A DNA stretch of 54,873 nucleotides. Source: a virus. Position numbers and translations under genes: made by a program. This document shows, in pieces, positions 15,251 to 22,365 of this stretch (the stretch's first letter is position 1; every line of letters starts with the position of its first letter). The notes beneath the pieces were generated by a model. That model was not told the origin of the DNA and searched no databases. It was given only the letters and a program-made list of their open reading frames with translations. The DNA is taken from positions 1 to 54,873 of the IMG/VR virus record IMGVR_UViG_3300005860_000047; one strand, written 5' to 3'.

Positions 15251-15784
15251 CCCCGTTGGGCGCCGTCTGGGCGCCGAGGCGGCTTCTGCGCCATTCGCGA
15301 GCGGCGCGCGAGGCGCAGCGCGGGCAGGGCGCTGCGTAGTAGCTGTCGCGGACGGTGGATGCGGTTGCCGCTCAGCGCCTAGGCCGGTGATCTTTGAAAA
15401 GTCTGCCAATTCCAGGCTCACCTGCCAGAGCGGGGAATTGGCTATATCGGCCGCTTCGTGGGAGCGCGGCCTTGCGCTGTGCCTTGCGAAGTCGGCAGTT
15501 CGCCCTACCGGCCAGCTGGGAAACGCTGCCAGCTAGCTGGCACTGGCTGGCGCCGCCCAACCCTCCGGTAGTGGCTATCCCAGGGCGCCGGGAATGCCTT
15601 CCGGCTTTGGACCAGGTTTGCCAGAACCTGGAAAACCGGCCGGAAGTTAGCTCCGGCGGCTTGGGGAGGGCTGCCAATTCCTGGCAACAGGGATTGGCTA
15701 CGGCCGGCGGCCAACACAGAGAGACGCGGCCGCCTGGCCCAATACGGCGCAGGGGTTGCAGCACTCGGCTTGTGGGCTCAATGA
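15251..15784. other. Non-coding region with GCCAA/TTGGC hairpins
   Basis: No convincing gene is present. Visible structures are the hairpin 15599-15645 (TTCCGGC...GCCGGAA outside CCAGGTT-TGCCAG-AACCTGG), GCCAATTCC with a distant GGGAATTGGC partner (about 15404-15445), GCCAATTCC-N9-GGATTGGC (about 15671-15697), and CTGCCAGCTAGCTGGCA. The clustering of these half-sites suggests protein binding or an origin. Confidence 0.6.
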
Positions 15785-15825
15785 AGCCCTGTGGGCTGAG
15801 GGCCGATTGTACATATCACAAAACC
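15785..15825 (+). promoter_or_regulatory. Hairpin plus GTACATA intergenic module 1
   Basis: Hairpin AGCCC-TGT-GGGCT (15785-15797), then GTACATA (15809-15815), then NNN-CAAAACC, 29 nt before the next ATG. The segment before the motif is also repeated at 19751-19787. Confidence 0.6.
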
Positions 15826-15844
15826 CTGGAGGAGGTTTTCCACC

Positions 15845-16162
15845 ATGCTCTACATTGCGGACGGCTTGCGCAATCACGTCAAGCAGTTGCTTGCCGAATA
15901 CCCAGACGCAGACGAGCTGCTTGTCGACGTGATTGCCGACGGCTGGCTCGGCGTCCACCAAGCAGAAGCGGCTTGCGAGTTCTTTGGTCTGGACTACGAC
16001 GAGAACGACGAGTGGATCTGGGAGAAGATTGACGAAGCGGCGGAGAAGGAAGCCGAGGAGTTGAACGCGGAGTTGAGCGACTTGCCGGGGTACTTCTGCT
16101 TCGGTCATTGGGACGGCGGCGGCGAATACGGCTTGATCTTCGTGCGCGAGGCGGCCGAGTAA
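15845..16162 (+). CDS. Acidic early protein
   Basis: A 105-aa protein with GGAGGAGG before its ATG. It is strongly acidic, especially the helix ENDEWIWEKIDEAAEKEAEELNAEL, and has a C-terminal F-C-F-G-H-W-D-G-G-G-E-Y-G segment. Acidic small early proteins often mimic DNA or inhibit host enzymes, but there is no direct evidence here. Its stop codon lies in the loop of the next intergenic hairpin. Confidence 0.65.
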   Translation: MLYIADGLRNHVKQLLAEYPDADELLVDVIADGWLGVHQAEAACEFFGLDYDENDEWIWEKIDEAAEKEAEELNAELSDLPGYFCFGHWDGGGEYGLIFVREAAE

Positions 16163-16192
16163 GGCCGCCTCTCCTGTACATAACCCAAAACC
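16148..16192 (+). promoter_or_regulatory. Hairpin plus GTACATA intergenic module 2
   Basis: A perfect 9-bp stem GAGGCGGCC-GAGTAA-GGCCGCCTC places the stop codon of the preceding gene in its loop. GTACATA (16176-16182) and NNN-CAAAACC follow, 29 nt before the next ATG. Confidence 0.65.
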
Positions 16193-16211
16193 TAGTGGGA
16201 GGTATAGCGAA

Positions 16212-16547
16212 ATGCACAAACCTAAAGTCCTAATTGACCAATACTATGGTGATTGTGGTCTATATGTCGAAGTTTGTTGCCAGGTTGTGGAGATTGTGGA
16301 TGCGCACTACGATGACGAAACAGACACTACCTTAGTGCAATACGCTTCACCTTCCCTACGCGATGTTCTTATTGGTCCTCACCGCGGCTGCTACGGCGGG
16401 GGCCGCCCGCCGTTCAAGTCGCAGCGAAAGAAGGTTTTGGCCGCCGCAATTTCCTACATCGGATATTACGGCGGTGAAACTTCAAAAATCTGGCGCGGTT
16501 ATGTATTGCCTAAGTGGTTCCCCCAAGCAAAGGAGGCGGCCTGCTGA
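16212..16547 (+). CDS. Hypothetical early protein
   Basis: A 111-aa protein with GGGAGG upstream of the ATG. It has a beta-rich first half (VLIDQYYGDCGLYVEVCCQVVEIVDAHYDDETDTTLVQY) and a basic Gly/Tyr-rich second half. Four cysteines are not arranged as a clear zinc site. Codon use is less G+C-rich than in adjacent genes. No family is recognised. Confidence 0.6.
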   Translation: MHKPKVLIDQYYGDCGLYVEVCCQVVEIVDAHYDDETDTTLVQYASPSLRDVLIGPHRGCYGGGRPPFKSQRKKVLAAAISYIGYYGGETSKIWRGYVLPKWFPQAKEAAC

Positions 16548-16567
16548 GAAGCCGCCTTTTGTACATA
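16534..16567 (+). promoter_or_regulatory. Hairpin plus GTACATA intergenic module 3
   Basis: AGGCGGC...GCCGCCT with a short T run forms around the stop codon, and GTACATA follows directly (16561-16567), 22 nt before the next ATG. The T run makes this copy look like a weak intrinsic terminator. Confidence 0.6.
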
Positions 16568-16589
16568 ACCGCTTTGGGAGGGATTGGCA

Positions 16590-16787
16590 ATGGCGTTGTT
16601 CTGTGGGCCTGGGTGCAAGGCTAGCTACCGCGAAGACAGACGGATAGGCGTGATTTACCCACTTGTTCTAGACCGCGAAACCGGCCGGCGCTACGGCTGG
16701 GAAGAGGCCAGCGAACTGTTTGGGTTTTGCGCTTATTGCGGGCAGGAGGTGAAGCGAAATGCGGCTAGAACTCGAAAGGCTCGCTGA
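16590..16787 (+). CDS. Small zinc-binding protein
   Basis: A 65-aa protein. ATG 16590 has GGGAGGGATTGG upstream. Cysteines in C-G-P-G-C near the N-terminus and C-A-Y-C near the C-terminus could form one zinc site. The tail is basic. It overlaps the next gene by 29 nt. Confidence 0.6.
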   Translation: MALFCGPGCKASYREDRRIGVIYPLVLDRETGRRYGWEEASELFGFCAYCGQEVKRNAARTRKAR

Positions 16788-17028
16788 AGAGCTTGACGCT
16801 TGGCTTCCCAGCGAGAGCGAGGAGTTTACTACTCTGTTCTTCCGCTTGCTTGCAAGCCTGCCGGGCGGTGAGCTGGCCGAAGAGGCCGGCTACCGCCCGC
16901 TGCCTGTGGGTTGGAAAGAGGCCGAGCTGTTGGCGAAGACGCTGGCGACTTTGCAAGACGCCAGCGACGTGGCCTACCTAGTGGGCCGGCTGGCCGGCGG
17001 AAGGCTGGTCGAGGACGCGGCTTGCTAG
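16759..17028 (+). CDS. Hypothetical acidic helical protein
   Basis: An 89-aa protein with CAGGAGGTGAAG upstream of the ATG. It is mostly amphipathic helices with many Leu, Glu and Ala residues (LELERLAEELDAWL, then ELLAKTLATLQDASDVAYLVGRL). It begins inside the preceding gene, and its stop lies in the loop of the next hairpin module. No family is recognised. Confidence 0.6.
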   Translation: MRLELERLAEELDAWLPSESEEFTTLFFRLLASLPGGELAEEAGYRPLPVGWKEAELLAKTLATLQDASDVAYLVGRLAGGRLVEDAAC

Positions 17029-17057
17029 CCGCCCTTTCTCGTACATACCGCAAAACC
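17017..17057 (+). promoter_or_regulatory. Hairpin plus GTACATA intergenic module 4
   Basis: GCGGCT-TGCT-AGCCGC (17017-17032) encloses the stop codon. GTACATA (17041-17047) and NNN-CAAAACC follow, 31 nt before the next ATG. Confidence 0.65.
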
Positions 17058-17078
17058 TCGCAGGAGGAGGTTCGCGCC

Positions 17079-17231
17079 ATGTTGGTCATTTATTGCTACC
17101 TGCTCGGCCGGTCATTCGCGGCCGAACGGGTTCCGGCCTGCCCGTTCGCAGTAGACATGGCCGAAGTCGATCAGGAATGGGTGCTGCGGGAGGTGGCCGC
17201 CGATGGCAACGATAGCGAGAACGGTCATTGA
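17079..17231 (+). CDS. Small hypothetical protein
   Basis: A 50-aa protein with GGAGGAGG upstream of its ATG (MLVIYCYLLGRSFAAER...). It overlaps the next gene by 29 nt, matching the tight packing of this operon. No family is recognised. Confidence 0.55.
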   Translation: MLVIYCYLLGRSFAAERVPACPFAVDMAEVDQEWVLREVAADGNDSENGH

Positions 17232-18345
17232 TCCACTCCCCGCCGTGGCCACGTTCTACGGCCTGGACGCACTGCGCCAGGCCGCCAAGACCGAGCCCTT
17301 CCGGCCTAGCCACGAGCGGTGGCGGGCGGATTTGGAAGACTTGTGGGGCCGATTGGTTCCTCGGCTGGCCAGGTGCTTCTACGATTACCTGGCGCTGGCT
17401 TGCTTCGGCGAGGCCAGGCACGCGGACCGGGAGGCCAGCCACTACATTGAGGACTTCCCGGCTGATGGCGGCGACAGCCGGGGTGAGGCGGTAGTTGCGG
17501 CCCTCGGTTACGATCCGCGCCAGTTCCTGCCAGTCTTGGAGCGCCTTTTCTTTGAGGCGCGGTGGCAGGGTGGTTTCGGCGGCGAGAGCTGGGGCCGCAT
17601 CGCGAAGGCGGCTCAGCTCTACGGTCGGCTACCGGATGCGGTTTTCGTAGACCACGTTGTGGACCTTACCCACAACGGCGGCCTCTGCTTCGACAAGGAA
17701 GAGGCCGGCCTGCATGTGGGTTCGCGTGTGACCTATCTGGAAATACTTGATCGCAAGCGGAGAGACGATCCAAGCGCGTTTTTGGAATTCTTGTGTCACT
17801 TTCATTACACCAGACTTCCCTGGGCGTTCGTCAAACTTGTCCTGCGCGCCGTGGCCCTGGAGCTTGTGGTCTTGTCGCCCTGGGCGCTGTCGGCGCTGGC
17901 CTACCGTCGGCGCGAGTGGGCCATGCGTTACACCTGGCCCGACGAGCAGCTGGCGCTCATCCTGGAATACGAGCCAGTCGAGTGGGGCGACGGGGTGCTA
18001 GGCGATAGCTTGGTTAAGTCCAATCGGTGGGTGACCTGCGACGGCTGCGACGAGGATATACCGGAAGGCGACGCTTATTCGTTCGGCGGGTACACTTATT
18101 GCTCCTCGTGCTATGAAGAGCGGGTTAGCACCTGCGACCACTGCAACAAGGCCGTCTGGGCCGAGGATCTGTGGTGGTCCGAGGCTTACGACGGCTGGCT
18201 GTGTGAGAGCTGCCGGGAAGAATTGCTAGACTATTGTGCGTCATGCGGTTGCGAGATTTTGGTCGAAGACGCGATATGGGATGACGGCTCAGAAGACTAC
18301 GTTTGCCAAGACTGCGCTAAAAGCGAAGACGGGGAGGTGGCTTGA
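17203..18345 (+). CDS. Early protein with C-terminal LIM-like zinc domains
   Basis: A 380-aa protein from ATG 17203. The first ~270 residues are helical, contain no recognised motif and carry several Trp/Arg-rich segments. The last ~110 residues hold repeated Cys-x2-Cys pairs: C-D-G-C, C-S-S-C, C-D-H-C, C-E-S-C, C-A-S-C, C-Q-D-C. Their spacing resembles consecutive LIM/treble-clef zinc fingers. Such modules usually bind proteins. The stop TGA overlaps the ATG of the phosphatase-like gene, so the two are coupled. Confidence 0.65.
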   Translation: MATIARTVIDPLPAVATFYGLDALRQAAKTEPFRPSHERWRADLEDLWGRLVPRLARCFYDYLALACFGEARHADREASHYIEDFPADGGDSRGEAVVAALGYDPRQFLPVLERLFFEARWQGGFGGESWGRIAKAAQLYGRLPDAVFVDHVVDLTHNGGLCFDKEEAGLHVGSRVTYLEILDRKRRDDPSAFLEFLCHFHYTRLPWAFVKLVLRAVALELVVLSPWALSALAYRRREWAMRYTWPDEQLALILEYEPVEWGDGVLGDSLVKSNRWVTCDGCDEDIPEGDAYSFGGYTYCSSCYEERVSTCDHCNKAVWAEDLWWSEAYDGWLCESCREELLDYCASCGCEILVEDAIWDDGSEDYVCQDCAKSEDGEVA

Positions 18346-19133
18346 TGGTACGGTGGTGGAAGAACAAAACCTCGGCAAAGACTGGCAAGGCCGAAAACAA
18401 GGCTGAGGTCAAGACTGAAACCAAAACCGATGTCAAGTCGGTTGTGTGGCTTCGTGGCGGCGAGTGCCACGAGGACCCGAAAGAAGTCGCGCCCGCCCTG
18501 TGGTGCGGCAGCAAGTGGGCGGCCGAGGACATGGCCCTGATGGGCCTGGACGTCCTCGTGCCGCTCGCCTCGCTGGACGGCGACATTTGGGAAACTGGCT
18601 GGCGGGGCGAAATTCTTTACGTGCCTATAGAAGATTACGGCGTTCTGCCCCAGGACGTGCTGGCCAGGTACGCCCGCCGCGTCGCGGACCTGCTCTGCGA
18701 CGGCAAGCGCGTGGGCGTGTTCTGCGTAGGCGGGCACGGCCGGGCTGGGTACTTCGCGGCGGCCGTGCTGGGCTTGCTCTACCCGGAGATTGATCCGGTG
18801 GAGCACCTGCGGGGTTACTATTGCGAAAAGGCGGTGGAAACCGAAGGCCAGCTTCGCAGTTTGGCCGAATTCCTTAACCGGCCCGAGCTGACCAAGCACG
18901 GGCCGAGCAAGACCCCCGATGGGCTTGTCGCCCTGCTCGGCGGCGGGGAGGTGATTACCGCCGGCGGGGCCGTTGAGAAGAGAAACAGTTGGGGCAGTTG
19001 CTACACCTGCGAGTGGTTGAGTTTTGAGAAGGGATTAAAGCAATGCGATTGGCACGGCTGCATAGTCGAGGGCGCGGCCGGCGGTTGCGGCGACTGGCGG
19101 CCGATTAATGCAAGGTGGAGAGAGGAGGTTTGA
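18345..19133 (+). CDS. Cys-X5-Arg protein phosphatase-like protein
   Basis: A 262-aa protein from ATG 18345 (TGATG overlap; GGGGAGGTGG upstream). After a Lys-rich N-terminus the core has L-Y-V-P-I-E-D-Y-G, a candidate general-acid loop, and V-F-C-V-G-G-H-G-R-A-G, with Cys127 and Arg133 in the C-X5-R signature of dual-specificity or tyrosine phosphatases. The helix after it (YFAAAVLGLLYP) fits that fold. About 75 C-terminal residues carry extra cysteines (SCYTCEW, CDWHGC, GGCGDW) and may bind zinc. The usual Ser/Thr after Arg is Ala. It could act on host phosphoproteins or on a nucleotide. Confidence 0.65.
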   Translation: MVRWWKNKTSAKTGKAENKAEVKTETKTDVKSVVWLRGGECHEDPKEVAPALWCGSKWAAEDMALMGLDVLVPLASLDGDIWETGWRGEILYVPIEDYGVLPQDVLARYARRVADLLCDGKRVGVFCVGGHGRAGYFAAAVLGLLYPEIDPVEHLRGYYCEKAVETEGQLRSLAEFLNRPELTKHGPSKTPDGLVALLGGGEVITAGGAVEKRNSWGSCYTCEWLSFEKGLKQCDWHGCIVEGAAGGCGDWRPINARWREEV

Positions 19134-19136
19134 TCT

Positions 19137-19448
19137 ATGGCCAAGACGTTTACTTCACCACAAACCGGCTCCGAGTACCGCGTGGTCGCCGAATACGGCG
19201 ACTTTCTTATTTGCTACCGTCCTATTGACGGCGGGAAGCGGTTCCGCGTTCGCATCCAGGGGCCGGAGCCGCTGTCTCTGTGCGGGGTAAAGAAACGCCT
19301 CCACAATTTCGACATATGGTCCAATGTGAAGGACGGGGACCACATCAGCGTTGTGGTTCCTAACGACGGCCAGAGTCTTGCCAATGCCGTCGCGGACGCC
19401 GTGCGCGCCGTGATGCTGTATCCCTTTGGGAAGGGAGGTGAAGAGTGA
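19137..19448 (+). CDS. Early paralogue A
   Basis: A 103-aa protein with GAGAGGAGG upstream. It begins M-A-K-T-F-T-S-P-Q-T-G-S-E-Y-R-V-V, which is shared with the next gene. A beta-rich first part (DFLICYRPIDGGKRFRVRIQGPE) is followed by D-H-I-S-x-V-V and a C-terminal helix. Function unknown. Confidence 0.65.
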   Translation: MAKTFTSPQTGSEYRVVAEYGDFLICYRPIDGGKRFRVRIQGPEPLSLCGVKKRLHNFDIWSNVKDGDHISVVVPNDGQSLANAVADAVRAVMLYPFGKGGEE

Positions 19449-19732
19449 TGTTGAGCTTGGCCTTCACATCCCCGCAGACCGGCAGTGAATACCGCGTTGT
19501 CTACGCCGCCACCGGCCGGCTTGTGGCCTACCGCAGCCTGAGCGACGGCCGCTACCGCGTTCGGGTGCAGGCGCCGGAAAAGGAGTTGGCCCAGCTCAAG
19601 GACGAGCTGGACGGCTTCGGCTACGGCGCCACCGGCAATGACCACATCAGCCGGGTGGTCGAGGCCGAGGACCTGCCTGCCACCGTGGGCGGCGCCGTGG
19701 CCGCCGTGGTGCGGCTGGCCGAAAGCTTGTAA
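19448..19732 (+). CDS. Early paralogue B
   Basis: A 94-aa protein whose ATG overlaps the previous stop (TGATG). It shares T-S-P-Q-T-G-S-E-Y-R-V-V, Y-R-V-R-V-Q-x-P-E and N-D-H-I-S-R-V-V with the preceding gene and has the same order of parts, so the pair arose by tandem duplication. Function unknown. Confidence 0.65.
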   Translation: MLSLAFTSPQTGSEYRVVYAATGRLVAYRSLSDGRYRVRVQAPEKELAQLKDELDGFGYGATGNDHISRVVEAEDLPATVGGAVAAVVRLAESL

Positions 19733-19752
19733 CCTGTGAGGAGGTGCGCCCG

Positions 19753-19818
19753 ATGAGGCCCTGTGGGCCGAGGGCGCCGCGTACATACCAAGTAAAAAGG
19801 AGGGGTATGGTGTGTTGA
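19753..19818 (+). CDS. Possible 21-aa leader peptide
   Basis: GAGGAGGTG lies just upstream of ATG 19753. The frame reads MRPCGPRAPRTYQVKRRGMV plus Cys and stops at 19818, overlapping the GTG start of the next gene by 7 nt. It spans the hairpin and the GTACATA motif. A related but open-ended frame (MKPCGLRADCTY) sits at 15781. It may couple or regulate translation of the next gene. Confidence 0.4.
   Translation: MRPCGPRAPRTYQVKRRGMVC
19757..19787 (+). promoter_or_regulatory. Hairpin plus GTACATA intergenic module 5
   Basis: GGCCC-TGT-GGGCC (19757-19769) is followed by GTACATA (19781-19787), 24 nt before the GTG start. From 19751 the segment closely repeats 15779-15815. Confidence 0.6.
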
Positions 19819-20060
19819 GCGCGAGGGAGATTGTTCTTCTGGGCGAGGCTGCCGAGGTTCTTGGCGCCTTGGCCGCCGAGAAAACCGAAGCCGAGTGGGA
19901 GCAATTTTTAGACGGAGTGTATCAAGTCGCGACGGAGATGCAGCAGGCAGCGAAGGACAAGCCTTTTATTGTGGGAATTGTCGCCGCGGCGTACACCTTG
20001 CACGTTTTGCTTGAAGAGCTTGAGAGGCGGCGCGTCGAGCGCCGTGGGTTTGTTCAATAA
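19812..20060 (+). CDS. Hypothetical early helical protein
   Basis: An 82-aa protein from GTG 19812, with AAAAAGGAGGGG upstream. It is helical with Glu/Ala-rich segments and a hydrophobic stretch (FIVGIVAAAYTLHVLLEEL) that could be a buried or membrane-associated helix. The general layout resembles the two paralogues at 20795 and 21072, but identity is weak. Confidence 0.55.
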   Translation: MLSAREIVLLGEAAEVLGALAAEKTEAEWEQFLDGVYQVATEMQQAAKDKPFIVGIVAAAYTLHVLLEELERRRVERRGFVQ

Positions 20061-20082
20061 GTTTATGAAGGAGGGATTTGGT

Positions 20083-20565
20083 ATGGATTTCACCCGCTTT
20101 TTGACCATTGTGCGAGACGCCAGGGTAACCGGCCGCCCCGCTGCCGCTGTCAAGGTGTTTGAAGATGCCGGATTGGGCGTGACCCATTTGTCCGACCCGA
20201 TGGACATCGAGCACTTCTATGTCAACACCACGCCGCACCCGGTGCGGGTGCTCGGCCGGGACGGGCGCGTTGCGCTCGCCGTCCCCGCCGCCACCGACCC
20301 GCTGCGGTTGGAAGAAAAAACCGAGGTCGTCGGTTATCTCGACGGCATCCCGGTGGTGGAGAAGCGTTTGGAGGGTGTTGGCGAGAACGCGCGCCACGAG
20401 CTGGCCTTGCACGATTTGCTCGGGTTTTTCTACATCGTCCCGCTTGTGGTCGCCCAGGCCGTGCGCTACTACCGTTTCCTCGTCCCGGACGATTTGGTGC
20501 GGGACGAAGAAGGTAAAGTAGTCGGCTGCCGGCGGTTCTCGACGTTCGACAAGATAGTCGTTTAA
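20083..20565 (+). CDS. Hypothetical early protein
   Basis: A 160-aa protein. ATG 20083 has GAAGGAGGG upstream, and the longer reading frame before it overlaps the previous gene and is not preferred. It contains alternating strands and helices, a Val-rich central part (VRVLGRDGRVALAVPAATDPLRLEEKTEVVGYLDGIPVV) and a C-terminal strand-rich part. No motif is recognised. Confidence 0.6.
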   Translation: MDFTRFLTIVRDARVTGRPAAAVKVFEDAGLGVTHLSDPMDIEHFYVNTTPHPVRVLGRDGRVALAVPAATDPLRLEEKTEVVGYLDGIPVVEKRLEGVGENARHELALHDLLGFFYIVPLVVAQAVRYYRFLVPDDLVRDEEGKVVGCRRFSTFDKIVV

Positions 20566-20581
20566 GGAATGGGGTGACGCA

Positions 20582-20776
20582 ATGAATTGTTGTAAGTGCG
20601 GAATCAGGATAAGTCTTGCTGGCCCTTCCACCCCGCCTCCTAAAACATCTCATGAATGGGTTGAGGTACGGTGGCACGAAAGCGCAGAACTTGAGCCTTA
20701 TTATTGCAAGATTTTCATAGTGCGTACCGACATTTACTGTCGTAGGTGTTATGAGGAATTAATAGGAAGCAACTGA
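20582..20776 (+). CDS. Small zinc-binding protein
   Basis: A 64-aa protein starting MNCCKCGIRISLAGPS, with a late Y-C-R-R-C-Y-E-E pair. The two Cys pairs could form a single zinc ribbon. Codon use is A+T-richer than its neighbours. Confidence 0.6.
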   Translation: MNCCKCGIRISLAGPSTPPPKTSHEWVEVRWHESAELEPYYCKIFIVRTDIYCRRCYEELIGSN

Positions 20777-20794
20777 GGAAGGAGGCAACCAACG

Positions 20795-21082
20795 ATGGCC
20801 GACTTTAAGTCAGCACAATTACGTGCGGTAGATCGGTCCGTCGGCCGGGCAGTCCGATATTTGGCTACGGGCGTAGAAAAAAGCATTGTGGTTTACGGCG
20901 CCGTGCCGACGACTGCGGCCGTAGGGCTGCTTTGTATTCAAACGCTTGCGGCCGTCAAAGACGGCTTCGGTTTGCCGCTCTTCAAAGCACTTCTGGCGGC
21001 GTTCATGCAGGACTTGTCTAAAGAGTGCGGCGTGCCCGTGTCGGTGATTTTCGGTGAGGAGGCGGTCGTAAATGAGCAATGA
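20795..21082 (+). CDS. Early paralogue C
   Basis: A 95-aa protein with GGAAGGAGG upstream. It has a hydrophobic centre (TTAAVGLLCIQTLAAV) and the motif A-A-F-M-Q-D-L-S-K-E-C-G-V-P-V-S-V-I-F, shared with the next gene. Function unknown. Confidence 0.6.
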   Translation: MADFKSAQLRAVDRSVGRAVRYLATGVEKSIVVYGAVPTTAAVGLLCIQTLAAVKDGFGLPLFKALLAAFMQDLSKECGVPVSVIFGEEAVVNEQ

Positions 21083-21335
21083 CGAAGCCAAGTTTCGCGA
21101 GGCGGTGGCGCGTCTGGGCATGATGATGCTTGGGTGCAGCGCGGCTTACGGCCCGGCGATTGCTTCCGCAGCCGCCGCCTGGCTTTTTATAACCACCTTG
21201 TCGGCGATTAGGGTTAGTTGTGGCCTTGATGCTTTCAAAGAAGCGGTGGCCGCGTTCGCCCGCGACCTCTCGCGGGAATGCGGCTTGGGCGTGACCGTGA
21301 CTTTTGTGGAGAAGGAGGAGGAGGTGTCCATATGA
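21072..21335 (+). CDS. Early paralogue D
   Basis: An 87-aa protein that starts inside the previous gene with TGAGGAGG upstream. It shares A-A-F-x-x-D-L-S-x-E-C-G-x-x-V-x-V-x-F and an Ala-rich hydrophobic middle with the preceding gene, so the pair is a tandem duplication. Function unknown. Confidence 0.6.
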   Translation: MSNDEAKFREAVARLGMMMLGCSAAYGPAIASAAAAWLFITTLSAIRVSCGLDAFKEAVAAFARDLSRECGLGVTVTFVEKEEEVSI

Positions 21336-21550
21336 CCGTTCGCGTCTGCGCCCGTTGCGGGTTCGGGGTTCACGGCCTGGACCCGACCACCGGCGAAAGA
21401 TACTGTCTCGCCTGTGGTTCGCGGGTGTTCTCGGACGTAACCCGCGACCGCTGGCGTTGTCAGTATTGTGGAAAGCTAGCTGATAAGCCAGTCATGATCG
21501 TGGACGCCTGGCAGGGCGTTCATTACGACGGCTGCCGGGGGTGGGATTGA
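21332..21550 (+). CDS. Zinc-ribbon protein
   Basis: A 72-aa protein. ATG 21332 has GGAGGAGGTG upstream. Three Cys-x2-Cys pairs (CARC, CLAC, CQYC) make a double zinc-ribbon layout. A late Cys and His (GVHYDGC) may complete the second site. Probably a nucleic-acid or protein-binding adaptor. Confidence 0.65.
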   Translation: MTVRVCARCGFGVHGLDPTTGERYCLACGSRVFSDVTRDRWRCQYCGKLADKPVMIVDAWQGVHYDGCRGWD

Positions 21551-21723
21551 TGTGGCCGTCGGCAAGACTGTGCCCGATGACGTCCGACGCCAGCGGCCGT
21601 CGCTGGCACTGCGATAAAAGCAGTATGTGGTACCGCGATGGTGACTGCGCGGTGGTCACCCTCGCTAACGCAATAGCCGGCTTGTATCGCTATTTGCTTG
21701 GGCACCGGAAGGAGGCTGATTGA
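21550..21723 (+). CDS. Small hypothetical protein
   Basis: A 57-aa frame starting at ATG 21550, overlapping the previous stop (TGATG). It contains Cys and Trp residues and a helical end (ALANAIAG-like, LYRYLLGHRKE). No family is recognised. The coding call relies on tight gene packing. Confidence 0.45.
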   Translation: MWPSARLCPMTSDASGRRWHCDKSSMWYRDGDCAVVTLANAIAGLYRYLLGHRKEAD

Positions 21724-21724
21724 C

Positions 21725-21925
21725 GTGTCCTTTCCGCCTTATGCGACAAATCTGGAGAAGTTGAAAGTGGCGTTCAGCTTGGTGTCCGAGGTATACACCG
21801 ATCTGGCCAGAGAGTTGGGTTTTAAGGCGGTGGACAGGTTGGCGGAATTGGCGGAGGCAAGCAGGGCGTTGGATCGGTTTATAAGCGTCATACTGCCCGA
21901 TTTACGGAAGGAGGTGCGGGAGTGA
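21725..21925 (+). CDS. Small helical protein
   Basis: A 66-aa protein from GTG 21725, with GGAAGGAGG upstream. It is almost entirely amphipathic helix (LEKLKVAFSLVSEVYTDLAREL, then LAELAEASRALDRFISVIL). It overlaps the next gene by 4 nt (GTGA). Function unknown. Confidence 0.6.
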   Translation: MSFPPYATNLEKLKVAFSLVSEVYTDLARELGFKAVDRLAELAEASRALDRFISVILPDLRKEVRE

Positions 21926-22137
21926 TAACGGTAATTGATACCTATCCCGGCGGTGAGCTTGACATCGTCGCCAAGGAAGGGATTGTCAGCGGCACGGTCG
22001 AAGTCACATTACGGTTTGTCAGCGGCGACGCCTGGAACAGCGTGGTTCTCACCCTGCGGCCCGAGCAGGCGGCTCAGATCGTCGAAAAGTTGCAGGAGGT
22101 GATAGAGCGTGAGGCCAGCAGCAAGGAAGCGGCTTGA
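21922..22137 (+). CDS. Small beta-alpha protein
   Basis: A 71-aa protein from GTG 21922, with GGAAGGAGGTG upstream. Four predicted strands (ITVIDTYPG, LDIVAKEGIVSGTVEVTLRFV, SVVLTLRP) precede one helix (AAQIVEKLQEVIERE). It overlaps the excisionase-like gene by 29 nt. Function unknown. Confidence 0.6.
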   Translation: MITVIDTYPGGELDIVAKEGIVSGTVEVTLRFVSGDAWNSVVLTLRPEQAAQIVEKLQEVIEREASSKEAA

Positions 22138-22330
22138 CTTGAACGACCTCCCGCCGTTTCTCACCGTCCCGCAGGCGGGAGAAATCCTTCAGGTGGATAA
22201 GCGGACGGCTTACTATCTTGCCCAGTCGGGCGTCATCCCCACCGTCCGCCTAGGCAAGAGGCGCCTGCGGGTTCCGAAAGACGCTCTGCTGGCGAGGTTG
22301 CAGGAGACTAGTGGGCGCCTGGCGAATTAG
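22109..22330 (+). CDS. Excisionase-like HTH protein
   Basis: A 73-aa protein from GTG 22109, with GCAGGAGGTG upstream. Residues 16-60 (PFLTVPQAGEILQVDKRTAYYLAQSG..., VRLGKRRLRVPKDAL) have the MerR-like winged-helix pattern of the DNA-binding/excisionase family. It lies two genes before the integrase, as expected for a recombination directionality factor. A plain transcription factor is the alternative. Confidence 0.7.
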   Translation: MRPAARKRLDLNDLPPFLTVPQAGEILQVDKRTAYYLAQSGVIPTVRLGKRRLRVPKDALLARLQETSGRLAN

Positions 22331-22365
22331 TCTTTTTAAGACTTTGTGGAGGAGGTACGGCTATT

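Noticed and set aside
15809-15815. GTACATA as a sigma-70 -10 box
   Set aside because: TACATA matches TATAAT poorly, and no -35-like hexamer lies 16-18 bp upstream in the six copies.
16175-16182. TGTACATA as a Pumilio-type RNA site
   Set aside because: The sequence matches the eukaryotic PUF consensus, but bacteria and their phages are not known to have PUF proteins, so the resemblance is probably chance.
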